From Gracilaria domingensis (taxonomy: Eukaryota > Rhodophyta > Florideophyceae > Gracilariales > Gracilariaceae), in NCBI GenBank assembly GCA_022539475.1, contig VCMS01000017.1, positions 1 through 64,000 of the forward strand: a stretch of 64,000 nucleotides of DNA, written 5' to 3'. The first letter of the stretch is position 1. The number at the start of each line of letters is the position of its first letter. Below the pieces are notes generated by a model. That model saw only the letters and a program-made list of their open reading frames with translations, had not been told where the DNA came from and made no database searches. Shown in pieces: positions 21,814 through 32,418 of this stretch. Both the position numbers and the translations under genes were made by a program.

Positions 21814-23859
21814 TTACTCGGATTCCTGCTGGTCTCCAGCGTTCGCAAGCTGCGCAATTAGCGCGTCGCGCATCTGCGAGACGTCGCCAGATGTCGAGTC
21901 GGAGATACCAGCCTCGCTGAGGAATTGAGCTATCACGGCAGCCCGTGCTTCGTCGGTAAGTCCCGCGTTCGCGGCTTCGTTCGGCGTAGCCGACGCCGCC
22001 ATCGCAGGCGAAGCAACATTCTCCGCTGGAGTCGGAACCGCCACAGGCGTAGGAACAGGAGCCACTACGGGCCCAGGAGCCGCTAGAGGCGCAGAGGGAA
22101 CATTCACCGGAGTCGGGAAGATCGCGTCGACACCCGCTTGGGGACCTGGCACTGCTGAAGCAGGTACTGCCCCCTCCACCGGAGCTGCTGCGAAGTTGTC
22201 ATCGCCATAGTCGTCACCGTCATCGGGAGCGTCATCAACCATGATGTTTTGATCCCCGACAGGGTGAAAGAACTCATCAGTCATGATGAAACCCGTTGGG
22301 TGCCCCGGAGGGATGACTCGCTCGGCATTCCGAAGAAGTTCCGCCTCGGCGTTGGTAATCGGCACCCGTGTCCAGGGGTCGTAGTAGATGTAATCACCCG
22401 ACAGTGGGGACCTGCGACCCGGAGACCGGTCAATGGCAAGATCGCCTTCGTCGCGCGCGCTCTGCGAACGAGGAACCTGGTTCCAGTCGACTCCATCAAT
22501 CACTCGCAAGAGGCACATGACTTCCGAGAAGTTTCCATTACCGCCAAGCGGGATAGTGAGATCCAAGGCTCGGATGAGTTGCCGCAAGCGCGGGGGAATG
22601 AACCACAGTCGATACTGGTCATATACCTCGTTGAGGAGATACACCGCTGTTCGCGCCGCCCACTCCGTGAGGACAACGCTCCACCATCCCGTAAACGGGT
22701 TTGTCACGAGCCTACTACCCACATACGTGAGACAGGGGGGGAGTTCCACGTAACAGCCACGGCAGACCTCCACGGACGCCCACACAAAGGGGAGAGGAAC
22801 ATATCTCCCACGCATGTGGCGCGGACGAATCCGGTTTGACTCCGTGTTTTGATACGGGATAAGGTAACCCCATCGGGAGCGGGCACGTCGTTCGGGACGG
22901 ATCATTGTTTGAAGGTAGTTGGACCGCGGTACGCGTGGGAGATATCGAAATTCTGCACGCAGAAGCGGACGGGTCCAGCACAGGAGATCCTGGTGAACGG
23001 GGACGTTCTGGTAACGCTCCACCACACCGGCGAGCCGGGCAAGATTCTCTCCATATTGGATTTCGCCGAGTGTTCGGAAGAAGGCCACGTCGAAACGGAA
23101 GTCCGCCGGAATCGGGCGCTCTGAGTACGTGCGAAACATGCGCATGTGCGCTACGCGAACCACGGCCGCTCGGGCGGAGTTGTGCGACTGACCACGATGG
23201 TGGACGAGCGCGTTGGTAGGCACGGTGATCCGGTAATGCCAGTCGAACGTCACCGTCATCCAGACGTGCACGCCTCCTGGGAGGTGACCACTGCCATCGG
23301 CACACGCCTCGACGAGGGAACGATTGGTCACGCCTTGCGGATGAAACCACGGAGCCCGTAAGAACGGTGTGGGATTGCTGCGAGGGTCGACGTTGTCGAG
23401 TTCGTCATACGACGCCCACGCGCCCGCATACGGGTTGACTACCGGTTGGACCGGAACAGCAGGAGCGATCCAGTTCCACTGCGGTACAGACGCCGGGGGC
23501 GGAAGTTGACCACCCGTCTGGGGAAGAGGAGCCGTGTGAAATCCCGGATTGACCGGTTGTGGAAACGGAACGCCAGCGGAAGACGGCTGTGAGAGAGGCA
23601 CTCCAGAGGAGGAAGGGTGTGAAGGCCCAGCGAAACCACCAACGTATTGGTTCTGAGACCCGCCAGGCGGTTGGTTGCTACCCTGATTCGGGTTCGGCAT
23701 CGCGGAAGCGGCGCGAGGAAGAGAAGAAAGCGCTGGAAGCGAGAGAGGAGGAAGCGAACGCCGAGGTATCGGAGGAGACACTACCGCAGTACGCGTGGAG
23801 AGGGGTGGACCGGAGTCGCCGTTAGAAGAGACCGGGGAGGCTGGATTGGAGACCGTCAT
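21814..23859 (-). CDS. long antisense ORF of gypsy element 2, unknown protein
   Basis: An uninterrupted frame of 681 residues from ATG (23857-23859), on the strand opposite gag-pol, ending in TGA-free sequence up to 21814. The N-terminal ~130 residues are rich in Pro, Ser, Gln and Gly. The middle (about 135-540) looks folded and is rich in Trp, Tyr and Arg: QWNW, RAPWFHP, LPGGVHVW, RYLPRVPR, GWWSVVLTEW, DYIYYDPWTRVP. Then comes an acidic patch (DDAPDDGDDYGDDN) and a Pro/Ala/Val-rich tail. I see no signal peptide, no clear membrane segment and no known catalytic motif. I do not recognise the family. The start lies about 80 bp from the 3' LTR, so a promoter would have to be in that LTR, read backwards. 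Relatives at 47944-48765 and 85-600 occupy the same place in related elements, which argues for a real gene. Confidence 0.75.
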   Translation of the reverse strand: MTVSNPASPVSSNGDSGPPLSTRTAVVSPPIPRRSLPPLSLPALSSLPRAASAMPNPNQGSNQPPGGSQNQYVGGFAGPSHPSSSGVPLSQPSSAGVPFPQPVNPGFHTAPLPQTGGQLPPPASVPQWNWIAPAVPVQPVVNPYAGAWASYDELDNVDPRSNPTPFLRAPWFHPQGVTNRSLVEACADGSGHLPGGVHVWMTVTFDWHYRITVPTNALVHHRGQSHNSARAAVVRVAHMRMFRTYSERPIPADFRFDVAFFRTLGEIQYGENLARLAGVVERYQNVPVHQDLLCWTRPLLRAEFRYLPRVPRSNYLQTMIRPERRARSRWGYLIPYQNTESNRIRPRHMRGRYVPLPFVWASVEVCRGCYVELPPCLTYVGSRLVTNPFTGWWSVVLTEWAARTAVYLLNEVYDQYRLWFIPPRLRQLIRALDLTIPLGGNGNFSEVMCLLRVIDGVDWNQVPRSQSARDEGDLAIDRSPGRRSPLSGDYIYYDPWTRVPITNAEAELLRNAERVIPPGHPTGFIMTDEFFHPVGDQNIMVDDAPDDGDDYGDDNFAAAPVEGAVPASAVPGPQAGVDAIFPTPVNVPSAPLAAPGPVVAPVPTPVAVPTPAENVASPAMAASATPNEAANAGLTDEARAAVIAQFLSEAGISDSTSGDVSQMRDALIAQLANAGDQQESE

Positions 23860-23924
23860 GCCGACGTGCTTAAATACACTCCCGAGGAGGAAAGCGAAAC
23901 CGCTCGCGTGGTCGTCTCGCACCC

Positions 23925-23938
23925 TAAGGAGGGGGAAA
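23925..23938 (+). other. polypurine tract of element 2
   Basis: AAGGAGGGGGAAA lies directly before the 3' LTR (TGTAGTGC). The same tract reads AAGGAGGGAGATA beside the LTR at 46873-47861 (minus strand). It is the expected plus-strand priming site. Confidence 0.8.
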
Positions 23939-24754
23939 TGTAGTGCAACGCGATTGCGGGACTCCTTCGCTGATGCGATTCATAACATGCACGGCGATGC
24001 CGGGAGGTGGTGGCACACAGTATGAGTAACTGGTGAGATCAGCCCATTCTTGGGTATACTTAATATTAGAATTAGTGTTATGAGGCGCACGGCTTAGCCG
24101 GTGAGTCACACACGTGTGGGAAGTTTGCACCCATTAGTTGGGGTATTTTAGATGTTTATTCTAGATATTTTCGCTACAACGCTTGACAGTGGGTTGGCAC
24201 TCTACACTACTTAGTAGGTTGAGCTGCACCCATTGTCGGGGAAGTAAACGGAACAACCGAGTGTTCGGCTCTGATGTTTCACCCTTGGTGACCGATATCC
24301 TCCTCCTGGAGAGTCGACACCTTGTGCAGGGTTCATCATCCGCCTCGCGGCATCATTAACACCACTACCGCTTTCGCGTGTTTACTTTGTGCGTGTTTTC
24401 TTTATTTTTGTCCCTGTTATACAGGTAGCACTACTTGGTGTACCGGTGCATACCGTTCGTGGCTCGGCACACTCGCGTGGGCTACTACCGCTCTCGCGTG
24501 TCATCGCCACACTCGTGGGTACCGCGTGCTACGCACGTGACGCTACTGCCGACTTGTGTCGTGTGTTCTCTACCGCTGGACGCTTCTTCTTCGCCGCTTC
24601 GCTCCCTCCATTACTTGGGAAGGGTCGACCCCGGTCTTACACCCGGCATTGCCGTGTCGTACCTGTGGGAGCGCTCTACTGCTGTGCTCGCCTCTTGAGA
24701 GAGGGTCTGAACCGCCTTTGCGTGTCTTTCCCCATCGCTGGGTTTTGCACAACA
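23939..24754 (+). repeat. 3' LTR of element 2
   Basis: An 816-bp copy of 12454-13267 with about three differences, ending GGGTTTTGCACAACA. Confidence 0.95.
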
Positions 24755-24759
24755 TTCCC
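24755..24759. repeat. target site duplication TTCCC, right copy
   Basis: Matches 12449-12453 and marks the right edge of element 2 within the copia RT. Confidence 0.9.
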
Positions 24760-25159
24760 ATGATAGAAGTGTGTCCGAAAAGAGGGAGCCTCAGATAATC
24801 TCAGCTTGGACAGCACCGTAGAGGGAGTTGAGTAGTTTGCAGACGTGACCAGGTTTGGCTTGGATGCCTGTGGAGTCGGTTGGATGTTCCATGATGATTG
24901 GAACATCTAGTTTGCCGTAGAGGTACGCGTTCGAAATGTCAGCTCCTTCCAGTATAAGGTTCTCCGCAGCCGAGACGGCCAGAAGAATACGAAGAGCTTC
25001 GTGGCAGGCAACAGGAGCGTAAGTGTTGTATGGATCGAAGTCGATGAATGGCTTCTGCTTGTCCCCCCGTAGACAGCAGCGTGCCTTCTTCAAGAACTTC
25101 TTTCCAATACAATCGAGCATTTTCTCCTTGAAGACCCAAGTATATGGCACGGGTTTCAT
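24760..25159 (-). pseudogene. copia RT N-terminus
   Basis: The start of copia RT: WVFKEKMLDC, then KARCCLRGD, FDPYNTYAPVACHEALRILLAV, and GADISNAYLYGKLD, followed by VCKLLNSLYG. These are the standard N-terminal RT blocks of Ty1/copia. The rest of RT is at 11649-12453, beyond the nested gypsy element. Confidence 0.9.
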
Positions 25160-25165
25160 CCAAGC

Positions 25166-26116
25166 TTACCGAGGGATGAGCTCCCATGTCTTTCGCGGGA
25201 CTAAGGCGTTCATTTCGCGGTCAATAGCTTCACACCATCCTGGGTCTCTGCACGCTTCCTTGAAGGAATGTGGTGCAGATGGGTCATCGGGGGTTTTCTT
25301 TGAGACCCAGACCCGCGGGAAGTTGTGGGTAATGGTCGTGAAAGCTTTCACAAGATGCTCCTCCAAGTCCGTTCTCTCTGCATCCGGCTGTTCAGTTGGC
25401 TTCACCTCCACTTCCTCGGCCTCTTTTTGTCTCGTGATACGTTCAAGGAGGCTTGATATATTGGTGAATGGAGAAGAGTTGACCGGCTTGAAGTCCAAGT
25501 TCCGACACGTCACGGCAGAGTTCTTCTCTGCTACGAAGACGGGGAAAAGAGTGTTCTCACTCTGCATGCCTACGAAGTGCGAGAGCATGGAGCGTCGAAG
25601 AAACTTCTTGTTTGGGACCGTTTTGGAGCGGTAGACAAATGCATAGCCGGGCCGTCCAAAGTTCGGCACATGTGAGAAGTCGATCTTTGTGTTTGGGTCC
25701 CACTCCAGCATTGGAATCCGTCCCTTGATGCGCGAGGACGGTGCCCGGTTTCGAAGCCAGTTTGCGTGGTTCATGGCTTCGGCCCAAAAGGAAATGGGCA
25801 GTTTGCTCACAAAGAGAAGAACGCGAGTCCGAGTCCAATGCTCTTGGATGAGCCTCTCGGTAGCCCCGTTTGATTCGGAGGCGTATGCCGGAGAGAAGTC
25901 CAGTTTGATGCCATTGTCGCGGCAAAACACATCCAACTCGTTGCTCTTGTGTTCACCTGCCCCGTCCAGGCGAACATTCTTGAGTCGAAACGAGTGGTTG
26001 AGCTCAAGTTCCGAGCGGCGCTTATACCATTCGATGTTCTTCAGAACAGATGCACCTGTCTTGTCCTTGAGAAAGAACACGTCCGTCTTTGAAGTGTAGT
26101 CGTCCAGAACAGCCAT
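25166..26116 (-). pseudogene. copia integrase core
   Basis: An open frame of about 316 residues with the integrase core: MAVLDDYTSKTDVFFL, LDGAGEHKSNELDVFC, FSPAYASESNGATERL. Then comes a copia-type connection to RT with PISFWAEAMNHANWLRNRAPS and HVPNFGRPGYAFV. Integrase precedes RT in copia elements and follows it in gypsy, so this order fixes the superfamily. Confidence 0.9.
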
Positions 26117-26143
26117 ATCGTAGATAGCGCCAGAGAGAGAAGG

Positions 26144-27867
26144 CTATATCTTGCCAGACAGGTCCATGTGTACGAGCTCCAACGGGATTGAGGTGGAGAC
26201 AGACCGTGGCCTAGCGATGAGCGGATTGCGCTTCATCTTGCTCGTGAGACATGGGACGCAAGTTAAGGACTCAACGATAGAGCGCCGGAAGAAAGGAACG
26301 GAGTCTAAGGCCTTTGCCAAGTTCTGATATCTACTTGGGTGCAGATGACCAGTTTGTCCATGCCAGTTGAGAGCCAGTTCTTTTTTGGTGTTGCTGGCAT
26401 TCACGACCATGACCTGTTTGTCGTTTGCAGTCAGGTCCATCACGAATAAGCCTTGATTGATCTCCGTTTCCCATATGACCTCGGAGGTTTGTTTGGGGTC
26501 CATGATGAAGCAGCCGTTGAACGGGCGTAGGGTTGAAGTGAATGTAACTATGAAGTCCACGCTTAGAACGCCAACAGACAATATGTTTGATTCGAATGCG
26601 GGAGTGTGGTAGGCTTCTATGACTGTGCCGTGGTTAAGTGGAATCGAGACGTGGCCTTTACCGACGAGACGAGCTGTACCAGAAGCAGCTTGAACCAACT
26701 CGATATCAATGCGTTCGTAGCGAATGAACGACTTGCGCGAGTGAAAGAAGTGGTGAGTAGCTCTAGAGTCGATGTACGCGGAGTCCACCTTCTTCTGAGA
26801 CAGTAGCGGGATATTACTTCGATACCTAGCAATGTGGCAGTTAAAGCTAGGAGACGGAAGTGGATCATCGCGCCTTTGCACCACATATGAGCGTTGGTTA
26901 GAGAGACCATTACCATCTCCATCCCCCCTTGGTGCGAAGCGTGAGTTCCAGTTAGATTGCTGCCCTCCTTGATGGTTGTGAGAGGAGCGGTTGTAACCAC
27001 CATTGTAACCATTGCTGGAGCCGGTGCGTTGTTGTTGTTGGGCGGAAGGCTGGTTCCGCGAGTTGTTGTTACCAGATTCCTCGCGTTTCCGTTGGTAGCA
27101 GTCCCGGGCGTAGTGACCGCGACGACCGCAGTAGTAGCAGTTATTGTCGTCGCGATCCTTTGTGATGGAGGATTTGTCACGCCGGTTGCGTCGCTTCCGT
27201 CCGTTGCGCCGAGCTGTGTTGGCCTGCGGCTTCGAGGATGTGGACGGAGCGGAAGGAGTGCTTTGAGGATTATTCGGGTTCTTCCGGCGTGCCACCTCAG
27301 CTTCGACGGCGTTGATGATGGAGTCGAAGCTGGCATCCGTGAGGTTCGACATCATGGCCAGAGGTGCGAAGGAGTTCGGGAGATTTCGTATTAACTTAGA
27401 CACCTTTTCCTTTTCTGATAGTTCTTCGTCAAAGGTGGCCAGTTCACCGACAATGGCCAAGAATTTAGACACGTGCTGGTTCCAGTCTTCGTTTTCCTGG
27501 TATACCAGAGTGTCTAGTCGGTGACGGATGTTCGGCACGGCCTGAGCATTCGATGTAGTATAGACGCGTTGCAGTTCATCCCAGAGATCTTTAGCGGTCA
27601 TCTCATCGTCGTCAACAACGGTGCGAAAGCGAGAGCCGAGTCACCAAGACACATGGTGATAGTGCCCTTGGCCTTAACCGACTTTTCGAACCAGGATCTC
27701 ATAGTGCGATTAGTAGGATTGGACCCCTCGGGACGGGGGTCTAAACCAGTAAGAAAGGCGTCGTCGCGACGGAGGTAGGCGAGAAGGCGACGTCGCCACA
27801 AGATGTAATCATTCGGCACCTTGAGCTTTGGAAGCTTACCAAGGAGTCCATCTTGTGTGCCCGACAT
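26144..27867 (-). pseudogene. copia gag, protease and GAG-pre-integrase region
   Basis: It begins with ATG at 27865-27867 (MSGTQDGLLGKLPKL). A copia Gag domain follows (ILWRRRLLAYLRR; TAKDLWDELQRVYTT; LDTLVYQENEDWNQHVSKFL). Next come a basic linker and a CCHC zinc knuckle (CYYCGRRGHYARDC). The protease region (near 26780-26830) and the GAG-pre-integrase block (LNWHGQTGHLHPSRYQNLAK with CVPCLTSK) complete it. Gag would form particles and the knuckle would bind the RNA. The sequence is broken into a few frames. Confidence 0.85.
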
Positions 27868-28290
27868 GGTGGTGGAACGGGCAAGCGGAGTGGAGAATAA
27901 AGATCAACCTTCTTAAGCGGAAAGGAATCCGCGAGATCAACCTGCTTTAACGGGAAAGGAATCCGCAAACTTCGTAGTCTTCGCCCGTTCCCTACGGATG
28001 GAGGGATCCTTCTTCTTCTTCTGCAGTAAACCTTCAAACCAGTCTCCTACTGGCAGAGGGAGTTTGTCACTTAAGGTGATCCTAGCCCAACCCAGGGAGC
28101 TAGGGGAACGATGTAGTACAGGTCCCCGCAATAAAGCAGCTAACCCCGCACCACACCGATCGACCTTCGGAGGATCTTCCCACACCCGTCAAGCAGAGGG
28201 TACTTCACTCCTAGATAATGAGCGGTACGATAGAGTTGTATAAGGCAAAACCAAGCGCCAAGAAACAAGAGGTTGACAGAAGTGTCGACG
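27868..28290. other. presumed copia leader; no LTR found
   Basis: Upstream (minus strand) of the copia gag. It contains two similar purine-rich blocks, AAAGGAATCCGC at about 27920 and 27955. No LTR matching 11391 downward and no copia primer-binding site was found. Confidence 0.35.
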
Positions 28291-28342
28291 AGCGCGAACG
28301 AAAAGCGCGAACGAAGAGCGCGAACGAAGAGCGCGAACGAAG
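28291..28342. repeat. 13-bp tandem repeat, four units
   Basis: Four units of AGCGCGAACGAAG, the first with a different last base. A simple minisatellite. Confidence 0.85.
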
Positions 28343-30213
28343 CTCGAATGCATTGGGGCGCAAAGCGTAGTGCCAAGACGAAGCGATAAGCCTCAAGCGA
28401 GAAGATTGCCGAGTAATAATAATCGAGAGAACGAGACCAAAATCGGTGTGTGAAGTTCAAACGAAGAGCCAAGAGTTGCGTGTGTGGTAGCCCAAGAAAG
28501 GAGAAAGGTTGCGAGATTGGTAGGAAGTTGCCACTACTCGAGGTGAATTGATGTGCCCACCTTCAAAGGAAATCACTGTATGTATGCGAAACCAAAAAGA
28601 TGAGTCGCTTAGAAAACCTTGCTAAGTCTCATGTAAGATGTCGCTCATAAGCGATGATGCAATAGGAAAGTTAAGCGTCGCGCGGTGCTTGCCAAACGAT
28701 AGCCCAAACGGTAATAGTCGATGATCCATAGTAGAACAAACACACCAGGGAACCACGAGAGATGTCCATGTTCCGCTGTTCCCCAAGCGCGGCGCCGATG
28801 CCCAGACACACTTGACGTATGTGTGTGGGCGGGCTGGAGCAAGGGCTGTACCCACGTCCGCCCGCCGCTGCTGGAAGGCGCCCGCGCACGAGCAAGTAAA
28901 TGGCGCAGCCGCTGCGCCTCTCAGCCGCAACTAACCGATAGGTCAGCGGACCGGTCGTAGGCGCGGCGCAATAACGCGCATTCGCAAGGGTCACTACCGA
29001 CCAATAGGTTGGCGGACCAGTTCGAGTTTAAACGGGGTAGTGCGGCGGGGTGTGCCTGCAGAGCTGTAGAAATCGGCGGTAGGGATGTCGTTGAGGAAAA
29101 GGGATGCTTTGAGGGTGCAAAAGGCGGAGGCGCAACCGCGCGCGAAGTGATAAGCGTTGTGATCGGTGGCGCGTTTGGTGCGCGGAAGAGCGGGAAACAA
29201 CGGACGAGAGCGGTTGCGGCTCGCTTCGGCGGCCGCGGCGTTCAGTGCGAAAGTAAGTGAGGGAGGCGCTAGGCGCTGCGGTGAACTCAGCGAATGCTAC
29301 CATGAAGGAAGCGGTGACGCGGGGCAAGCAGAGCGGATCGATAACGTGCACGCCTTGACCGCAGGCGAGTCAGGCACTCGCCGGAACGGTCGTGCACTTT
29401 ATTTGGGCCAGGCGCCACAACGGGCGGCGCCACTGTGCGCCCCCGCAACGCCGTCACAAACGTGGCGCGCGTTCTCTGCGCTCGTCTCGCAAGAGGTCAT
29501 CGGCGAGTAACATGCATTGGCCACCACAGGCACCGGTACCGTCGGTATCTTCAGGATTACTCACACTCGGAAAACGGCGGTTTAGCAATACCTACCGCAG
29601 AGAGACATGAGACCTAGCCACAGTCGCCTTGTTTTCGCCGCCCTCAAGGGGCAGCATCTCTCTTGTGGAGATGCTGAGCGCGATAGAAACTCTCCCATTT
29701 GCAAGCCAGGGCAGAGGTCGGATTCTGTTACTCTACCTTGCCAAAGCATAAAGAACTTGAGCAAAAGTTCAGTACGGTGTCTTTGTCCGCAGCTTCAACA
29801 CACCGACAGGAATTTTTAGTTCTGCTGAACTGTTAGATGTATAACTTACTTCGATGTGTGATTTCCATCACGTTTCCGCTTCCCACCTCTGACAAACATC
29901 AGTCAGCAATGCCAAGCCTGTGACAACTTGTAGCAATCGATTAAAAAGGGGTCTCTGTCTCATACAATTTGAGGTTGTAGACCCGAACGCCCTTTATCTG
30001 TTCCCCCCCCCCAAAAAAAAAAATATGGAGCGCATCTCCACCTCCACCCAATGCCGACGACCTCACGCTGAACGACACCCCTCTCATATTCTTCTGGAAG
30101 CTGTCGCAATGCATGGACTTCTCTTTCACAGCAACCACAGCTTTAGCGGTAGGAGAGCGAAAGAGGAAGCAGTTATGATGCGTCACTAGAGAAGATGAAA
30201 AAGACGTCTTTGT
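28343..30213. other. GC-rich non-coding stretch
   Basis: No gene is supported. It contains a GC-rich island (about 28780-29510) with open frames on both strands that look compositional, and a short direct repeat (ACCGATAGGTCAGCGGACC near 28935 and ACCAATAGGTTGGCGGACC near 29005). A C10A11 homopolymer junction lies at about 30003-30023. Confidence 0.4.
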
Positions 30214-31101
30214 ATAAAATGCAGGGGCGTATCCGTGACTACGTTTTTGATACATGTTGAAGTCAAGAAGTCAAGCACTTTTGGCGGTAGTCATCTTGAA
30301 AGTAGTCAAAATATAGTCACAAGACATACGCGTGAACGTTTACTAGATAGCTTAAGAAGTAGGTGCCTAAGAGTTTTCTATCATCTTCCATGCTACTTTT
30401 GTCGCTGTTTTTTGCAACGCGGAGGCTCCAAATTGCAGTACACTGTTTTCCTCATGTTGGTTTCTATGTAACTCTTAATGGATAAATGCTTTAATGCTTT
30501 CCGTGATTTCTAAGTCTCCGAAGGAAGAGACTGTCTCCAATTGCCTTCAATGCTGGCAAGGTCACTGAAACGTCTTTCAGCTAGAGCAGAGTAAGCCTGA
30601 GCGGATAGAGCTACTTGCGCAATTATATTAAATGGAACGAGGCTTATCCACCGTGGCAGTTCGTTAGTGCGTCTCCAAAACCGCAGAGTCATGCTCGGCT
30701 CTTTCTATTTATTGTTCTTCAACGATTTGCAACGTTCCTTCTGCAACAAACTGAATATCCCCTTCAGTTTATGACTGTGAGTCATCAATGAACTGTCTAG
30801 TTCGACAGCTTCCCTTTCAAAAACAACAAATGAACGAATGATTTGTAGGAAGATTAGACAGGACATAGAAGTCAGAACTACTGAGATGTTAATTACTACT
30901 GTGTGCGGTCAAATATATCTACTTAATATCTCTCAGAGATCATCCAAAGTCACATTGAGCTGCTATGGAGCCGTTCAATTGCTGCTGTAGACAACGGTGA
31001 CTACAATATTTGACTACGGCCGAACTACTGGAGTCAGTCAGTCAAAGTCAGTGAAAAAAGCGCCGTAGTCAGTCAGTCACCGATACGGGCCTGATAAAAT
31101 G
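30214..31101 (-). mobile_element. internally deleted hAT transposon with 8-bp TSD
   Basis: The element proper is 30222-31093 (872 bp). Terminal inverted repeats are CAGGGGCGTATCCGTGACT at the left and, read inward, CAGGCCCGTATCGGTGACT at the right. ATAAAATG is duplicated on both sides (30214-30221 and 31094-31101). An 8-bp duplication and CAGGGGCGTATC-type ends are hAT hallmarks. Many AGTC/GACT motifs cluster within 100 bp of both ends, as subterminal transposase sites do. A remnant of the hAT dimerisation domain is inside. The element is too short to encode a transposase and so was non-autonomous. Confidence 0.92.
30510..30692 (-). pseudogene. hAT transposase C-terminal dimerisation (hATC) remnant
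   Basis: About 60 residues reading LRFWRRTNELPRW, FNIIAQVALSAQAYSALAER and RFSDLA. This matches the hATC pattern W..n...P.L...A..iL.i..ssa.sER.FS. It is the last exon-sized piece of a hAT transposase, left after internal deletion, and agrees with the ends and target duplication of the surrounding element. It is too short to act alone. Confidence 0.75.
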
Positions 31102-32299
31102 TAAATCTTGTTAATGCACGAAACGCATTGCAACTAATCGATGGGAAAGAAAATCCCTTACTGAGACAAGCTAGCGCAGTTTGAAATACAGAGAAGAATG
31201 TGTCTGAACCGAACCTGAAAGTTGTAATGGCATACCTGACCTATCTCTCACAAAAAAGCTTGTCATACCTAATTTTTGTGCAGATATGACAGCTTAGTAT
31301 TTCGTTATTGTGTCCTATTGGTTCAGCTCTTAGAGCGATTATTACTTTGGTGGTAGAAAGTTGTTCTAGTAAACACTGAAACCACCAGTAAGATTACACA
31401 AAAATCCAGCTCCATGCGTACTTGAAGAAACCACTGGTTCCAAAGGTGCGGGTGGGTGAGCGAAAAAAAGGGACTACCAAGGCTGATCGGGGTGGCGACA
31501 GATAGATGCGGATGAGCGTTGGGCGGTCTGCAGCCAAAACATTTGCATGGCCGACCAAGCTTAGTACTGTTGGCGGCAGACCGCTCCCGCAAAGATCCAA
31601 GTCCTCACTTTCTGGGTTTCGGAAAATCCAGTCAGTCACTCAGGGGGCACGGCGTCTGTTTGAAGGAGATGAGAGCCGGAATCAATAACACCGACCTTTG
31701 TGAGTTTAAACACCTTTAGATATCCCAGATTCCAAGCATGTGGCAGACAAGATCTAAGAAGACGAATAAGCGCAGAATGAGCTGCCACGTAACGAACTGT
31801 CATTATAGCGCAGCATCCTCATATATCTCCTTACGTGCCTGAACGATTAGTTAAGTATGCAAATTCCTGGCCTGGCCTTATGAAGCATTTGTTTGAGAAG
31901 GGATATATATACTCGCCTAAATGTCTTTGTTGGGATAACATCTTCTAGGCAGCTTCCACAGAGGAGCTGATGCATCTTTTAGATCCATTTTGAGACCCAA
32001 TGCAGTTAAGGCTGTCCCTACTCAAATCCTCCCCCAACACGACATAGAATACAGGTATTCTCTTCCTCCTAAACGTCTGAATATCCTTTCGATGGCAAAT
32101 TACTTCGTAGAAAACACAATGCTGTATCATTTTTTAGGATTCCGCAACAGCTGTTGGCCCTAGTTGAGTCGTTACGTCAAGAATATGCTCCACAGGAATC
32201 GCAAAACAGGCGTAGATGACAACTAAACAGCACATGTGAGGCTTCCGATATTTGGTACGTAACGACATCATATCCTGATTCGGGCCCCTGCCCATCGGC
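31102..32299. other. unique sequence, no gene seen
   Basis: About 1.2 kb without a supported gene. A short inverted repeat, GCGGTCTGC at 31523-31531 and GCAGACCGC at 31576-31584, could form a 9-bp stem. The part next to 32300 would be the upstream region of the secreted-protein gene. Confidence 0.35.
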
Positions 32300-32308
32300 T
32301 ATAAAAAG
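32300..32308 (+). promoter_or_regulatory. TATA box of the secreted-protein gene
   Basis: TATAAAAAG about 110 bp before the ATG at 32419, on the same strand as the only secreted-type open frame in this stretch. Confidence 0.55.
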
Positions 32309-32418
32309 AGAGAATACAATGCGCCAAACGGCGACACACTTGCAGCAGAGCAATCTCCCTCTTTTGTGGATCAACTCAAACTTAGTTGCATCGACTTCTA
32401 CCATCACTGCGAGATTCT

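Larger units (their letters stand above)
12454..24754 (+). mobile_element. Ty3/gypsy chromovirus element 2, nearly whole
   Basis: A full-length element of 12301 bp with two LTRs (814 and 816 bp), a primer-binding-like site, long gag and pol frames ending in a chromodomain, a long frame on the opposite strand, and a polypurine tract. It is flanked by TTCCC on both sides. The LTRs differ at about three positions, so insertion was recent. It looks close to whole, with at most one or two breaks near the start of gag. It sits inside the copia RT. It is large for a gypsy element because of the extra antisense frame and the long pol linker. Confidence 0.95.
10847..27867 (-). mobile_element. Ty1/copia element, split by gypsy element 2
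   Basis: A minus-strand copia element in the order gag, protease, integrase, RT, RNase H, polypurine tract, LTR. It is interrupted at 12454-24754 by the nested gypsy element 2. The 3' LTR begins with TGTTGAGACTAC (minus strand, 11391 downward) after a GAGAAGAAG polypurine tract. I could not find the matching 5' LTR beyond the gag start at 27867, so that end is lost, recombined or too diverged. It is broken: several interruptions besides the nested insertion. It is older than element 2. Confidence 0.85.

Noticed and set aside
28291-28342. CRISPR-like array
   Set aside because: Units are directly adjacent with no spacers: a simple minisatellite in a eukaryotic context.
27868-28620. Copia 5' LTR
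   Set aside because: I searched for the TGTTGAGACTAC start and for blocks of the 3' LTR; none were found, so no LTR was called.
29166-29510. 114-residue plus-strand frame in the GC-rich island
   Set aside because: Ala/Arg-rich, overlapped by similar frames on the other strand, with no domain or start context.
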